This document shows positions 10,058 to 17,988 of a stretch of DNA of 64,000 nucleotides, one piece after another. The translations under genes were made by a program, and so were the position numbers. The notes below the pieces were generated by a model. That model was given only the letters and a program-made list of their open reading frames with translations. It had not been told where the DNA came from and did not search any database. Position 1 is the first letter of the stretch. Each line of letters begins with the position of its first letter. The DNA comes from an uncultured Actinomycetes bacterium. GTDB taxonomy: Bacteria; Actinomycetota; Actinomycetes; Nanopelagicales; Nanopelagicaceae. The stretch lies in NCBI GenBank assembly GCA_903863015.1, contig CAIPAI010000018.1, forward strand, positions 1-64,000, given 5' to 3'.

Positions 10058-10651
10058 CTACCTACAGACCTGTTCCAAGAAATATTTGTGTACTCGCACA
10101 TCGGCCGTCACTTCCGGATGAAACGACGTGGCAAGCAGATGTCCTTGACGCACCGCGACTGGATGAGCCGCGCCATTTCGCTCAACAGATGCCAAAACCT
10201 CAACGCCCTCGCCTACATGTTCAATCCACGGTGCACGGATGAAAACTGCACGCATCGGATCACTCCCCCACACAGGTACCGAGAGATCTGTTTCAAAGGA
10301 ATCAACTTGACGTCCAAAAGCATTTCGTCGCACAGTGACGTCCAAGCCACCAAGATTTTCTTGCCCCGCTGCCGCATCGAGAATCTTATTTGCGAGCAGG
10401 ATCATGCCTGCGCACGATCCGTATGTGGGCATTCCGTCAGCGATACGTTCACGTAGTGGATCTAGGAGATCAAATGCGCGCATCAGCTTCCACATCGCAG
10501 TTGATTCACCACCTGGAAGAATTAACGCATCAACGCTGGTGAGTTCTCCAACACGGCGAACTGGAATTCCTTCTCCACCCGCAGCATCAATTGCTACGAG
10601 ATGCTCACGAACATCACCCTGTAGTGCGAGAACTCCTACAACCGTGCTCAG
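10058..10651 (-). CDS. pdxT: PLP synthase glutaminase subunit PdxT, probable CTG start
   Basis: 197 residues. Family residues are intact: ALQGDVREH, the oxyanion region LILPGGEST, nucleophile Cys in YGSCAGM, and the His-Glu pair in FHPEVTAD. It releases ammonia from glutamine for PdxS. No ATG, GTG or TTG precedes the conserved [10 protein letters not shown] segment; only CTC CTG AGC ACG separates it from an in-frame TAA. Reading the CTG at 10651 as start gives (M)[11 protein letters not shown], which matches the usual family N-terminus. The same TAA ends pdxS, so the genes are 3 bases apart. No good Shine-Dalgarno sequence is seen, which fits re-initiation. Confidence 0.9.
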   Translation of the reverse strand: MSTVVGVLALQGDVREHLVAIDAAGGEGIPVRRVGELTSVDALILPGGESTAMWKLMRAFDLLDPLRERIADGMPTYGSCAGMILLANKILDAAAGQENLGGLDVTVRRNAFGRQVDSFETDLSVPVWGSDPMRAVFIRAPWIEHVGEGVEVLASVERNGAAHPVAVRQGHLLATSFHPEVTADVRVHKYFLEQVCR

Positions 10652-10654
10652 GAG

Positions 10655-11545
10655 TTACCAACCACGCTCAGCTAGGCGGTGAGGTTGTGGAATGTCGGCG
10701 ACGCTAATACCAACCATCGCCTCACCCAACCCACGCGACACCTTGGCGATGACGTCTGGATCATCGTAGAAGGTGGTTGCTTTGACGACTGCAGCAGCAC
10801 GCTCTGCTGGGTTTCCTGACTTGAAAATGCCAGAACCAACAAAAACGCCATCAGCGCCGAGTTGCATCATCATCGCGGCATCGGCGGGAGTTGCAATTCC
10901 ACCTGCGGTGAAAAGCACGACTGGCAACTTGCCGGTACGGGCAATTTCGCACACTAATTCGTATGGGGCTTGTAGTTCTTTAGCAGCAACATAGAGCTCA
11001 TCTTCACGAAGCGATGAAAGGCGACGAATCTCTCCACCAATTTTTCTCATGTGCGTCGTCGCATTGGATACATCGCCAGTACCCGCCTCGCCCTTAGAGC
11101 GAATCATGGCCGCGCCTTCGTTGATACGGCGTAGTGCCTCTCCGAGATTGGTAGCACCACAAACGAAAGGAATGGTGAATCCCCATTTATCGATGTGGTG
11201 TTCGTAATCTGCAGGAGTAAGAACTTCTGATTCGTCGATGTAGTCCACGCCGAGTGATTGCAAAATTTGTGCTTCAACGAAGTGACCAATGCGGGCCTTC
11301 GCCATCACTGGAATCGATACTGCCGCAATGATCGAATCGATCATGTCGGGGTCTGAGGCGCGAGAGACTCCGCCTTGTGCGCGAATATCTGCGGGCACTC
11401 GCTCCAGCGCCATGACGGCAACGGCGCCAGCATCTTCGGCAATCTTGGCTTGCTCGGCATTAATGACGTCCATAATGACGCCGCCCTTGAGCATTTCAGC
11501 CATGCCGCGCTTCACGCGTGCGGTACCGGTCGTGTTCTCAGCCAT
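10655..11545 (-). CDS. pdxS: Pyridoxal 5'-phosphate synthase subunit PdxS
   Basis: 296 residues, highly conserved TIM-barrel family. Visible landmarks are [16 protein letters not shown], the lysine in [14 protein letters not shown] near residue 82 that carries the substrate adduct, [16 protein letters not shown] around 155-170, and the phosphate-site [10 protein letters not shown]. It condenses ribose 5-phosphate, glyceraldehyde 3-phosphate and ammonia to PLP with PdxT. GAGGAG lies 7 bases upstream of the ATG. PLP made here would serve enzymes such as the PabC lyase encoded 10 kb away. Confidence 0.97.
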   Translation of the reverse strand: MAENTTGTARVKRGMAEMLKGGVIMDVINAEQAKIAEDAGAVAVMALERVPADIRAQGGVSRASDPDMIDSIIAAVSIPVMAKARIGHFVEAQILQSLGVDYIDESEVLTPADYEHHIDKWGFTIPFVCGATNLGEALRRINEGAAMIRSKGEAGTGDVSNATTHMRKIGGEIRRLSSLREDELYVAAKELQAPYELVCEIARTGKLPVVLFTAGGIATPADAAMMMQLGADGVFVGSGIFKSGNPAERAAAVVKATTFYDDPDVIAKVSRGLGEAMVGISVADIPQPHRLAERGW

Positions 11546-11624
11546 CGCTACTCCTCAGTTCGGAGAGACTTCCTCTCCATGTATTCGATTCTACTTGCTC
11601 GGGGAGGCACTTGGCGCGGCGGAT

Positions 11625-12653
11625 TTAGGCGTGGAACGAGGCAGGGGCGGCGGCAGGAGTGCGATCAGGAAGCAGTTGCGGGCTCTTTGTCCGATCAGCG
11701 AGCCAGATCCAAACCTGCCCTGGAGCAAAGAGCATCTCTTTACCGTCAGGGAGGGAGAAAGTGGTACCCGAGGCCATATCCGGACGGCTCCACGTGACCT
11801 TAAATACGCGCCCATCTCGAAGCACTAGGGCATCGCCTCTACCTACCGTCTCTGACTGTGGAGTATTCCCACCAAATTTATCGCCGTACACACTGGGATG
11901 AATATCGACCATCTGCACGACCAATGTGGAAGGTCCCAATTGCCCACCCAGCGAGTCCAGATCGGCATCCCCATCGTGGGAGAGCATCCATCGTTTCTCC
12001 GCATTAGACCACGTCGCTAGGTACCAACTCGCTGGCCAATGCATCTCAACGCTAGTGAGCGTCTCTCCACCCGCCGGAAGTGGCCCAAAGTGCCAACCAA
12101 CGCTCTGCGCAGTAGTTACGCCATCAGCTTTAGCCAACAACGCGATGGGATCAAGGATGAGGTTCGTAGGAGCATTGCGAGTTTCGTCGCGATAGTAAAT
12201 CTTAGGAGACTCACGCTGAGCACCTAGATTGACAACATTTGCGTCAGCAATGACGGGTAGGAGTTTTCGCTGCGCGCCAGAGTAGGCAAAAGCTACGCGG
12301 CCGTAAGGAGCCAGAATGTCGATATCACTTATTCGAGCGCTTCGAACTGGGCCGATTTGTGTTGGTATCTCGCTTGAGAAGATGGCGGCAAGCCTAGTAA
12401 GGCCCCCTTCTACCTGTTCTACATAGACCACATCTGCGGAGGCTAAACCTATTTGCGGATGCGCCGGCTCGGTGTCATCGATCTTGACTGCAAGTACCGC
12501 GGACGGGCTTACATCACGACCACTCAACGGATGCACTAAGGGTTTCGGTGTGGAACTAGATCCCTCTGACGTCGAAGTTGCTGAATTACTTGGCGAACCA
12601 CATGCACTCAGCCCGAGCAATAGAACCGCTACCGCAACTTTATTCACTCGCAT
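11625..12653 (-). CDS. DUF3048 domain lipoprotein
   Basis: 342 residues. The N-terminus is a lipoprotein signal (hydrophobic stretch then LSAC, lipidated Cys18), followed by a Ser/Thr-rich linker and the DUF3048 (YerB-type) core: VKIDDTEPAHPQIGLASADV, VEGGLTRLAAIF and VRSARISDIDI, with a C-terminal half ending in GKEMLFAPGQVWI. Such proteins are exported and membrane-anchored; their biochemical function is not settled. The start overlaps the preceding LemA-like gene by 14 bases, so it belongs to the pimA operon rather than to pdxS. Confidence 0.88.
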   Translation of the reverse strand: MRVNKVAVAVLLLGLSACGSPSNSATSTSEGSSSTPKPLVHPLSGRDVSPSAVLAVKIDDTEPAHPQIGLASADVVYVEQVEGGLTRLAAIFSSEIPTQIGPVRSARISDIDILAPYGRVAFAYSGAQRKLLPVIADANVVNLGAQRESPKIYYRDETRNAPTNLILDPIALLAKADGVTTAQSVGWHFGPLPAGGETLTSVEMHWPASWYLATWSNAEKRWMLSHDGDADLDSLGGQLGPSTLVVQMVDIHPSVYGDKFGGNTPQSETVGRGDALVLRDGRVFKVTWSRPDMASGTTFSLPDGKEMLFAPGQVWIWLADRTKSPQLLPDRTPAAAPASFHA

Positions 12654-13131
12654 GTGTGAACTCCCCTTCGAAGTACTGTGGAGATGGTGCGTGCCCAGCT
12701 AGCCGGAAGATCTTGACCAAAAATTTCTCTCGAACTGCATGTACGGAACGAACCGCGTCGGCATGCAGCGCATGAGCCAACGAAGCACGTTCCTGAGCGC
12801 CACGAATTAATTCACGTACCTTTTCATCTGCTTCTACATAAATAGAAGCAAGATCATCACTTAACTCGCGCTCGAAGCGCTCTCGCTTGTCGCCGGTTGC
12901 TTCGCGCGCATCATGCGCAGCGCCGGCAAGTAGCAACGATGATGCCGGGTCCAGATATCCCGAATTTGAAATTTCGAGTGCTACGCCCACTCGACGTTGC
13001 AGAGCCGCATCGAGGTTTGCCCAGGACGTTTCAACACGATGATGGAGACGATCTAGCCGCGCAGCCGTGAACGAGAGATACCAACCCAATAGCGCTAAAA
13101 AGAAAAAGAGGCCCACTATCCCGATATTCAT
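12640..13131 (-). CDS. LemA-like membrane protein
   Basis: 163 residues. One N-terminal membrane span (IGLFFFLALLGWYLSF region) is followed by a helical domain beginning RLDRLHHRVETSWANLDAAL, resembling the LemA pattern of a membrane helix plus a coiled helical bundle. A cytosolic or external orientation cannot be told from sequence. ATGA overlap with the pimA stop shows translational coupling. A LemA-like gene at this site between pimA and the pdx genes is seen in other actinobacteria, but no function is assigned. Confidence 0.72.
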   Translation of the reverse strand: MNIGIVGLFFFLALLGWYLSFTAARLDRLHHRVETSWANLDAALQRRVGVALEISNSGYLDPASSLLLAGAAHDAREATGDKRERFERELSDDLASIYVEADEKVRELIRGAQERASLAHALHADAVRSVHAVREKFLVKIFRLAGHAPSPQYFEGEFTHASE

Positions 13132-14291
13132 TCGCCCCTCCGTCTACGAGTGGCAGATTCACTTACTCGTTGCCCGCCGGCTGTGATCATCTCGTAAATC
13201 GCCACAATCTTAGGAACGATTTCGTCCCAATCGAACATGGGAGAACGTGCCAAACCCACCACCCGGTAATGCTCACGCAAAGCATCGTTGTTCATCATCT
13301 TGAGAATTTTGTCAGATAGGTCAGTGACGTTCTCGTTCTCGAAGTACTCGGCGGCATCATTGAGCACGTCAACAAAAGGAGGCAGATCGCTCGCCAAGAT
13401 AGCCGCACCGCTAGCCATTGCTTCCGCGATGATGATGCCAAATGATTCGCCCCCAGTGTTGGGCGCTACATAGAGCGAGACCGACTTGAGGAAATCTGCC
13501 TTTTGAGAATCCGAAACCTCACCGAGAAAGTGGAATTGCCCCGCGATCTCATCGCCATAGGCCTTGGTGATTTTCGCAATTGCATCGTGAGAGTCTCCGC
13601 GTCCAGCGACGAGAACTCGGACGTCGGAGAGTTCGCCTCGTGCACATAACGAGGCGAATGCCTCTACCAAGAGATCAAAACCTTTGCGAGCATCCTCGAA
13701 TCGACCGAGAAAGCCGATCGTTCTATGGCTCCACTCCACATTTATTATTGCCTGTGCAAACGGTGCAGTATCCACGCCGTTAGGTATCACCACGGCGTCT
13801 CCCCCCAGATGCTCCACGAGTGAAGAGTGCGCTGCCGAGCTCACCGCAATGCGGGCGCTCAATTTGTCCATAGCTGGCTCCAAGATAGGAGCCGCTACAT
13901 TCATTGCCCAACTCTGCGGGTAAGCAGCATGAAAAGTTCCGACTATGGGTCCGCTCGCAGCCCAGCAAGCCAAAATTGAAAGCGAAGGTATTGCCGGTTC
14001 ATGCAAATGCAGCAAATCGAAGTCGTTCTCAGCGATCCACTTCTTGACGCGCGCATTAGCGATTGGGCCAAATGCCAATCGTGCCACCGCGCCGTTGTAC
14101 GGAACCGGAATGGATCTCCCCGCACCCACTATGAAATCTGGCCGCACCTCATCACCAGAGTCGGGCGTGAGAACAGAGACAAAATGTCCCTCGCCCATGA
14201 GCCGCACCGCAAGATCTCGGATGTGAAATTGCACCCCGCCCGGCACACTCCAGTCATAGGGCGAGACCAATCCGATGCGCATCTTTCTCAT
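13128..14291 (-). CDS. pimA: Phosphatidylinositol alpha-mannosyltransferase PimA
   Basis: 387 residues, GT4 family GT-B fold. The ATG at 14291 is chosen because it overlaps the acyltransferase stop (ATGA) and is followed by MRIGLVSPYDWSVPGGVQ, the classic PimA start; the frame extends upstream without need. Visible motifs are GGVQFHIRDLA, LHLHEPAIPS, GFLGRFEDARKGFDLL (donor site) and the GGESFGIIIAEAMASG E-x7-E segment near residue 285. It transfers mannose from GDP-mannose to phosphatidylinositol on the cytosolic membrane face, the first step to PIMs. Confidence 0.93.
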   Translation of the reverse strand: MRKMRIGLVSPYDWSVPGGVQFHIRDLAVRLMGEGHFVSVLTPDSGDEVRPDFIVGAGRSIPVPYNGAVARLAFGPIANARVKKWIAENDFDLLHLHEPAIPSLSILACWAASGPIVGTFHAAYPQSWAMNVAAPILEPAMDKLSARIAVSSAAHSSLVEHLGGDAVVIPNGVDTAPFAQAIINVEWSHRTIGFLGRFEDARKGFDLLVEAFASLCARGELSDVRVLVAGRGDSHDAIAKITKAYGDEIAGQFHFLGEVSDSQKADFLKSVSLYVAPNTGGESFGIIIAEAMASGAAILASDLPPFVDVLNDAAEYFENENVTDLSDKILKMMNNDALREHYRVVGLARSPMFDWDEIVPKIVAIYEMITAGGQRVSESATRRRRGE

Positions 14292-15157
14292 CGGTCTGCG
14301 CTCCACAAGGGTTGGAACATATGCCAATCCCAAGGTGCCTTCGCAATCTCAACTTCAAAATAGTCTGCGCACCTTTGAGTCATGCGCTGAATCTCCGCGC
14401 CTTTGTAAGCTGTGCGATCCGGCGCAATCGGCACTCCAAAGCGGAGCAGAATTCCACTCTTCGTATACGTGACTACGGTCGGCACAACTGGACGTCCACT
14501 CTGATAAGCAAGCGCGGCGGGTCCGGGCGGCATCGTGGTCTCTTCGTTGAAGAAGGTGACTGGGATACCGTGTTGGGAGAGATCTCGATCGGCAACGAGA
14601 GCGATCAGCGATCCCTCTTTCAATTTACGCATGAGTGGCATCATGACAGTTGCATCAAGCGGATAAACATCCATCCCGAGGCTTTGGCGATACTGCAGAA
14701 ATAGTTGAAAGAGGCTCTCTGGCTTAAGGCGTTCGGCCACCGTCGCCACCTTGATTCCCTTTAAAGCGATACAAGCGCCCGCATGGTCCCAATTGCCGGA
14801 GTGTGGAAGTGCCGCAATCGCGCCGCCATCAATAAGTGCTGCCCGCAAATTATCTTCGCCTTCGATGTGGACTGTATCCAGAATTCGAGATCGACTCCAA
14901 TCCTGAATCCGAAATGTGTCGCACCAATAGCGCATATATGAACGCATGCCCTTGCGAGAGAGTTCACGCATTTCTACCTTCGAAAGACCGGGGCGTATAC
15001 GATCGAGATTCTTCTCGTACTGCGTGATCGATTTACCTTGGGCAAACCAACTTTGATCGGCCAGCAAAGAGAAAGAGCGATAAGCCAAAAACTCTGGAAG
15101 GAAACGAGTAGTACTCCATCCAGCGGCATAAGCAAGCCCTGCAAACTCATCAAGCAT
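14288..15157 (-). CDS. LpxL/PatA-type phosphatidylinositol mannoside acyltransferase
   Basis: 289 residues from the ATG at 15157, chosen to give MLDEFAGLAYAAGW like relatives; the frame is open to an earlier start at 15190. The HX4D acyltransferase motif HSGNWD is near residue 120, and further landmarks are RDLSQHGIPVTFF and MPPGPAALAYQSG. In mycobacteria the homologue adds a fatty acyl chain to the mannose of PIM. Placement between pgsA and pimA supports the same role. Its start overlaps the pgsA stop by 8 bases. Confidence 0.9.
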   Translation of the reverse strand: MLDEFAGLAYAAGWSTTRFLPEFLAYRSFSLLADQSWFAQGKSITQYEKNLDRIRPGLSKVEMRELSRKGMRSYMRYWCDTFRIQDWSRSRILDTVHIEGEDNLRAALIDGGAIAALPHSGNWDHAGACIALKGIKVATVAERLKPESLFQLFLQYRQSLGMDVYPLDATVMMPLMRKLKEGSLIALVADRDLSQHGIPVTFFNEETTMPPGPAALAYQSGRPVVPTVVTYTKSGILLRFGVPIAPDRTAYKGAEIQRMTQRCADYFEVEIAKAPWDWHMFQPLWSADR

Positions 15158-15743
15158 CGAATCGCCACACTTGTGCCATGCGTTGAACAAAAGTAATGAC
15201 GGTTGCCACGGCTACGAGCCACAGGCCGATTGCGCCTACGTACGGGATTCCCAAACCTGACAACCCGCTAGAAACCAAAATGACGATAATCCGTTCGGCA
15301 CGCTCGGCAATACCACCGTCGCAGGGAATGCCGAGAGACTCCGCTTTCGCTTTGACGTACGGCACCAGACCACCCGACACTAGCGATACACCCGCGAGCA
15401 GTGCCAAAAGATCATCGTGCTTTGAGTAATAGAGCAGCAATCCACCGAAGATCGCGGAATCACCCACGCGATCGAGAGTGGAATCAAGGAGAGCGCCCCA
15501 CTTCGAACTCTTCCCCGAGATGCGCGCCATCGTGCCATCAAGCAGATCACTAAAGATAAAGGCGGTAATAGTGAGCGTGCCCCCGAAGAGATGCCCCGTC
15601 GGGTAGAGCAGGAGCGCGGACGCCGCTGCCCCCAAAGTGCCTGCAGCGGTGACCATGTTGGGCGTCACCCCCAAGCGGAGTAAGCCGCGCGCTACCGGTG
15701 TGACGATCTTCGTGATCGGAGTCCGGATTAATCCATTCAACAT
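15150..15743 (-). CDS. pgsA: CDP-alcohol phosphatidyltransferase (phosphatidylinositol phosphate synthase type)
   Basis: 197 residues from the ATG at 15743; an upstream GTG at 15815 would add 24 non-conserved residues. The family signature is complete: DLLDGTMAR, then G and DSTLDRVGD with all four Asp, near residues 66-95. Six membrane helices are predicted. Homologues at this locus in actinobacteria join CDP-diacylglycerol to inositol 1-phosphate, feeding the acyltransferase and PimA encoded immediately downstream. The substrate is inferred from context rather than visible. Confidence 0.9.
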   Translation of the reverse strand: MLNGLIRTPITKIVTPVARGLLRLGVTPNMVTAAGTLGAAASALLLYPTGHLFGGTLTITAFIFSDLLDGTMARISGKSSKWGALLDSTLDRVGDSAIFGGLLLYYSKHDDLLALLAGVSLVSGGLVPYVKAKAESLGIPCDGGIAERAERIIVILVSSGLSGLGIPYVGAIGLWLVAVATVITFVQRMAQVWRFDA

Positions 15744-15829
15744 AGTGGCTCTATCGTATGCCCATAATTTGAGAGATCGAGGACCGCGAAATACCCGGGT
15801 TTGAGCGTAAGACACCTAAAATATGACCC

Positions 15830-16417
15830 ATGAAACCCACCGTTGCACAGCGCGTACTGCTCTCGGTCAGCCTTACCCTCAGCCTGCTCTTCGCCGTCTT
15901 GATCTATATGAACGAATACGGCTTAACCCTAGTCGCAACAGAGTTTTTTCAGCTCGCGCGAATCGTGGTGATTGTCATGGCATTGATTATGGGTTTCGGT
16001 GGGAAGAAAAAGATCACCTTTGCATTGATTTACTTCGGTACTTTCCTACTAGCAATCGTTGCGAACTTCTTTATTGGCTTTAATTTTCTGGCAAGCATTT
16101 ACCGCGGCCTCTTTAACGTGCGCTCTTGGATGTACCTAGATATACGCGAATTGATGCCATACATCATCATTACACTCGTAGTAAACGCACCTTTCTTGGT
16201 TGCATACATCTTGGGACTTACCCAAAAGGCTGCAAGCGAAATGCGCCTACCCGCTCCGGCATCTGCACCACAGATACACATGTCTCACGCGCCGGCGCAA
16301 GGTGAAATACGATCCTTGAGAGGTGACTTGGAGTCGCTCGCCGGGTTACTCCGCGAAGGACTGATCACGCAAGACGATTATGACCGCAAGAAAGAAGAGA
16401 TCCTGCGCCGTCTCTAA
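15830..16417 (+). CDS. Membrane protein with C-terminal SHOCT domain
   Basis: 195 residues. Four hydrophobic segments fill residues 8-135, followed by a Pro/Ala linker and, at the very end, a short SHOCT-type helix pair (LESLAGLLREGLITQDDYD then KKEEILRRL). SHOCT is a short domain commonly appended to membrane or stress proteins, with no single function. The gene is divergent from pgsA across 86 bases and precedes the EF-G-like gene on the same strand by 22 bases. No specific role can be given. Confidence 0.78.
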   Translation: MKPTVAQRVLLSVSLTLSLLFAVLIYMNEYGLTLVATEFFQLARIVVIVMALIMGFGGKKKITFALIYFGTFLLAIVANFFIGFNFLASIYRGLFNVRSWMYLDIRELMPYIIITLVVNAPFLVAYILGLTQKAASEMRLPAPASAPQIHMSHAPAQGEIRSLRGDLESLAGLLREGLITQDDYDRKKEEILRRL

Positions 16418-16439
16418 TTTCGCACATAGGATAGAAGCC

Positions 16440-17429
16440 ATGACCCGGATCGCAGTGATTGGAAGAAGCGCAAATAGCGCGATCGCCGGCGCGATCCCCG
16501 CGGACTGGCATACCTCCTACTTGGATGGGAATAACGAGGAGCAGGACTTTCGAGCTCTTCACGGCGCCCACTTTGCTCTCTTTTGCATGAGCGCTACGGC
16601 AGGCTTCGACGTGAGCTTCATCAAGTACTGGAAAGCCCTTGAAGAGTTCGTAATTCCCCGTGCGGTCGTGGTGACTGACCTAGATGATTCCGACGCTGAT
16701 TTCGATGAAAGCTGCGCCCTCATCGCGCGCGTTCTTGGCGAGGAGATTCTTCCCATCGCACTCGTACTCCACGAGGAGGATGGCTCGCCAGCCGCACTCA
16801 TCGACCTCTTCTCCCTCAAGATTACGCAGAATGAGCGCACTACGGATGCAGAACCCGAAGTGGTCGAGCTCGTGATGGATGCCAGGGAAGAGCTCTTGCA
16901 AGAGATTGCTACCTCAATAGTGGACGAGTCGCTCTCCCAACAATTACTTCAAGGGGTAACGCCCAGCCTCGCCGTCTTGCAGCGCGCCCTCATTAATGCG
17001 GTCGCAACTTCCGCATTCATCCCCGTACTCACCAGCGCGGAAAAGGGCTCTCTCGGTAGAAGCGAACTGCACGATTTGCTCACCGGAGTTTTAGCCGACT
17101 CGGAATTCTCCGCCTCGCTAGCAGGTGCCTCGCACGACAACGTCGACACTGCCGATATGGAGAGTTTCCTTAATCGGTATTTGCCTCATCGCCTCCTTGA
17201 GGGAATTGTTGAGAGTGAAATTTCGCTCTCTATCGAATTCCCCGACGAATTCGCCGCTGAGGTCGATCGTGAAATATCTCGCGCTCGAGTGGTCCCTGAC
17301 ACCTCAGTAGATCGCCACGGCATCTCGCTTCGAGAATGTGAAGTTCCTCGGTTGGGGGCACCAGCACTACTCGCTTTGGTGCAATCTGCCTGCGAATACA
17401 ATGCTGTCATTACTGTACTTTCTACTTAA
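16440..17429 (+). CDS. Reduced EF-G-like protein lacking a P-loop and middle domains
   Basis: 329 residues from the ATG at 16440. Residues 40-130 resemble the second half of an EF-G2-type G domain: AHFALFCMSATAGFD, then RAVVVTDLDDSDADFDE where EF-G2 proteins have VVVTKLD, then LPIALVLHEEDG and FIPVLTSAEKGSLG. Residues 260-329 resemble EF-G domain V (ISLSIEFPDEFAAEVDREIS and the following strands). No GxxxxGKT P-loop is present (the N-terminus reads GRSANSAIAGAI), and domains II to IV are missing. GTP binding is therefore unlikely. It could be a decayed gene or a repurposed ribosome-associated factor; the frame itself is intact. Confidence 0.6.
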   Translation: MTRIAVIGRSANSAIAGAIPADWHTSYLDGNNEEQDFRALHGAHFALFCMSATAGFDVSFIKYWKALEEFVIPRAVVVTDLDDSDADFDESCALIARVLGEEILPIALVLHEEDGSPAALIDLFSLKITQNERTTDAEPEVVELVMDAREELLQEIATSIVDESLSQQLLQGVTPSLAVLQRALINAVATSAFIPVLTSAEKGSLGRSELHDLLTGVLADSEFSASLAGASHDNVDTADMESFLNRYLPHRLLEGIVESEISLSIEFPDEFAAEVDREISRARVVPDTSVDRHGISLRECEVPRLGAPALLALVQSACEYNAVITVLST

Positions 17430-17466
17430 CCGGCCGCTACTTAACCGGCCCCTATCTAACGGGCCA
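17422..17466. repeat. Three 15-bp tandem copies at a convergent gene junction
   Basis: CTACTTAACCGGCCG, CTACTTAACCGGCCC and CTATCTAACGGGCCA follow each other without gap. The first copy holds the TAA of the EF-G-like gene. The third begins with the TAG of the minus-strand HIT gene and encodes its last residues. The middle copy fills the whole intergenic gap. Confidence 0.85.
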
Positions 17467-17988
17467 CGCCGCAGCAATTAAATCGCGGGTATCTTTGAGC
17501 AGAGCTGGCAACACTTTTGTCTGGCCGATGATGGGCATGAAGTTTGCATCCCCCGACCACCTCGGCACGATGTGCTGATGAATATGCGGAGCCACTCCCG
17601 CGCCGGAGAGCGCACCCTGGTTCATCCCAAGGTTAAATCCCTGCGCTCCCGCGGCCTCGCGGAGCGCATTCATTGTCTTTTGCGTAAAGAGCGCCATTTC
17701 GTCACGCTCTCCATCAGTGATGTCCGTGTACTCGGCAACATGGCGATACGTGCAGATCAACATGTGTCCCGCGTTGTACGGGTAGAGATTCATCACCGCA
17801 TACACATGCGTGCCACGAGCAACAATTAAGCCCTCTTCATCTGAGAGCGTGGGAACTCGACAGAATGGGCATTCATTTCCATCGCCAGAAACGTCGGGAC
17901 GGTTCTCGCCTTTGAGATAGGCCATGCGATGGGGTGCCCAGAGTCGTTGCCAACCGTCTGGAGCTCCTGCGAGACCGTCGAGCGCCAT
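17452..17988 (-). CDS. HIT family hydrolase/phosphorylase
   Basis: 178 residues. The histidine triad is HIHQHIVPRW near residue 140; CPFC near residue 41 is a zinc-type pair seen in this subgroup, and YPYNAGHMLICTYRHV is the nucleotide-binding strand. Length and start (WQRLWAPHRMAYL) match actinobacterial Ap4A phosphorylase-like HIT proteins that act on dinucleoside polyphosphates or nucleoside phosphoramidates. It is coupled to thrS by a TAATG overlap (one base), the same pairing as in mycobacteria. Confidence 0.9.
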   Translation of the reverse strand: MALDGLAGAPDGWQRLWAPHRMAYLKGENRPDVSGDGNECPFCRVPTLSDEEGLIVARGTHVYAVMNLYPYNAGHMLICTYRHVAEYTDITDGERDEMALFTQKTMNALREAAGAQGFNLGMNQGALSGAGVAPHIHQHIVPRWSGDANFMPIIGQTKVLPALLKDTRDLIAAAWPVR

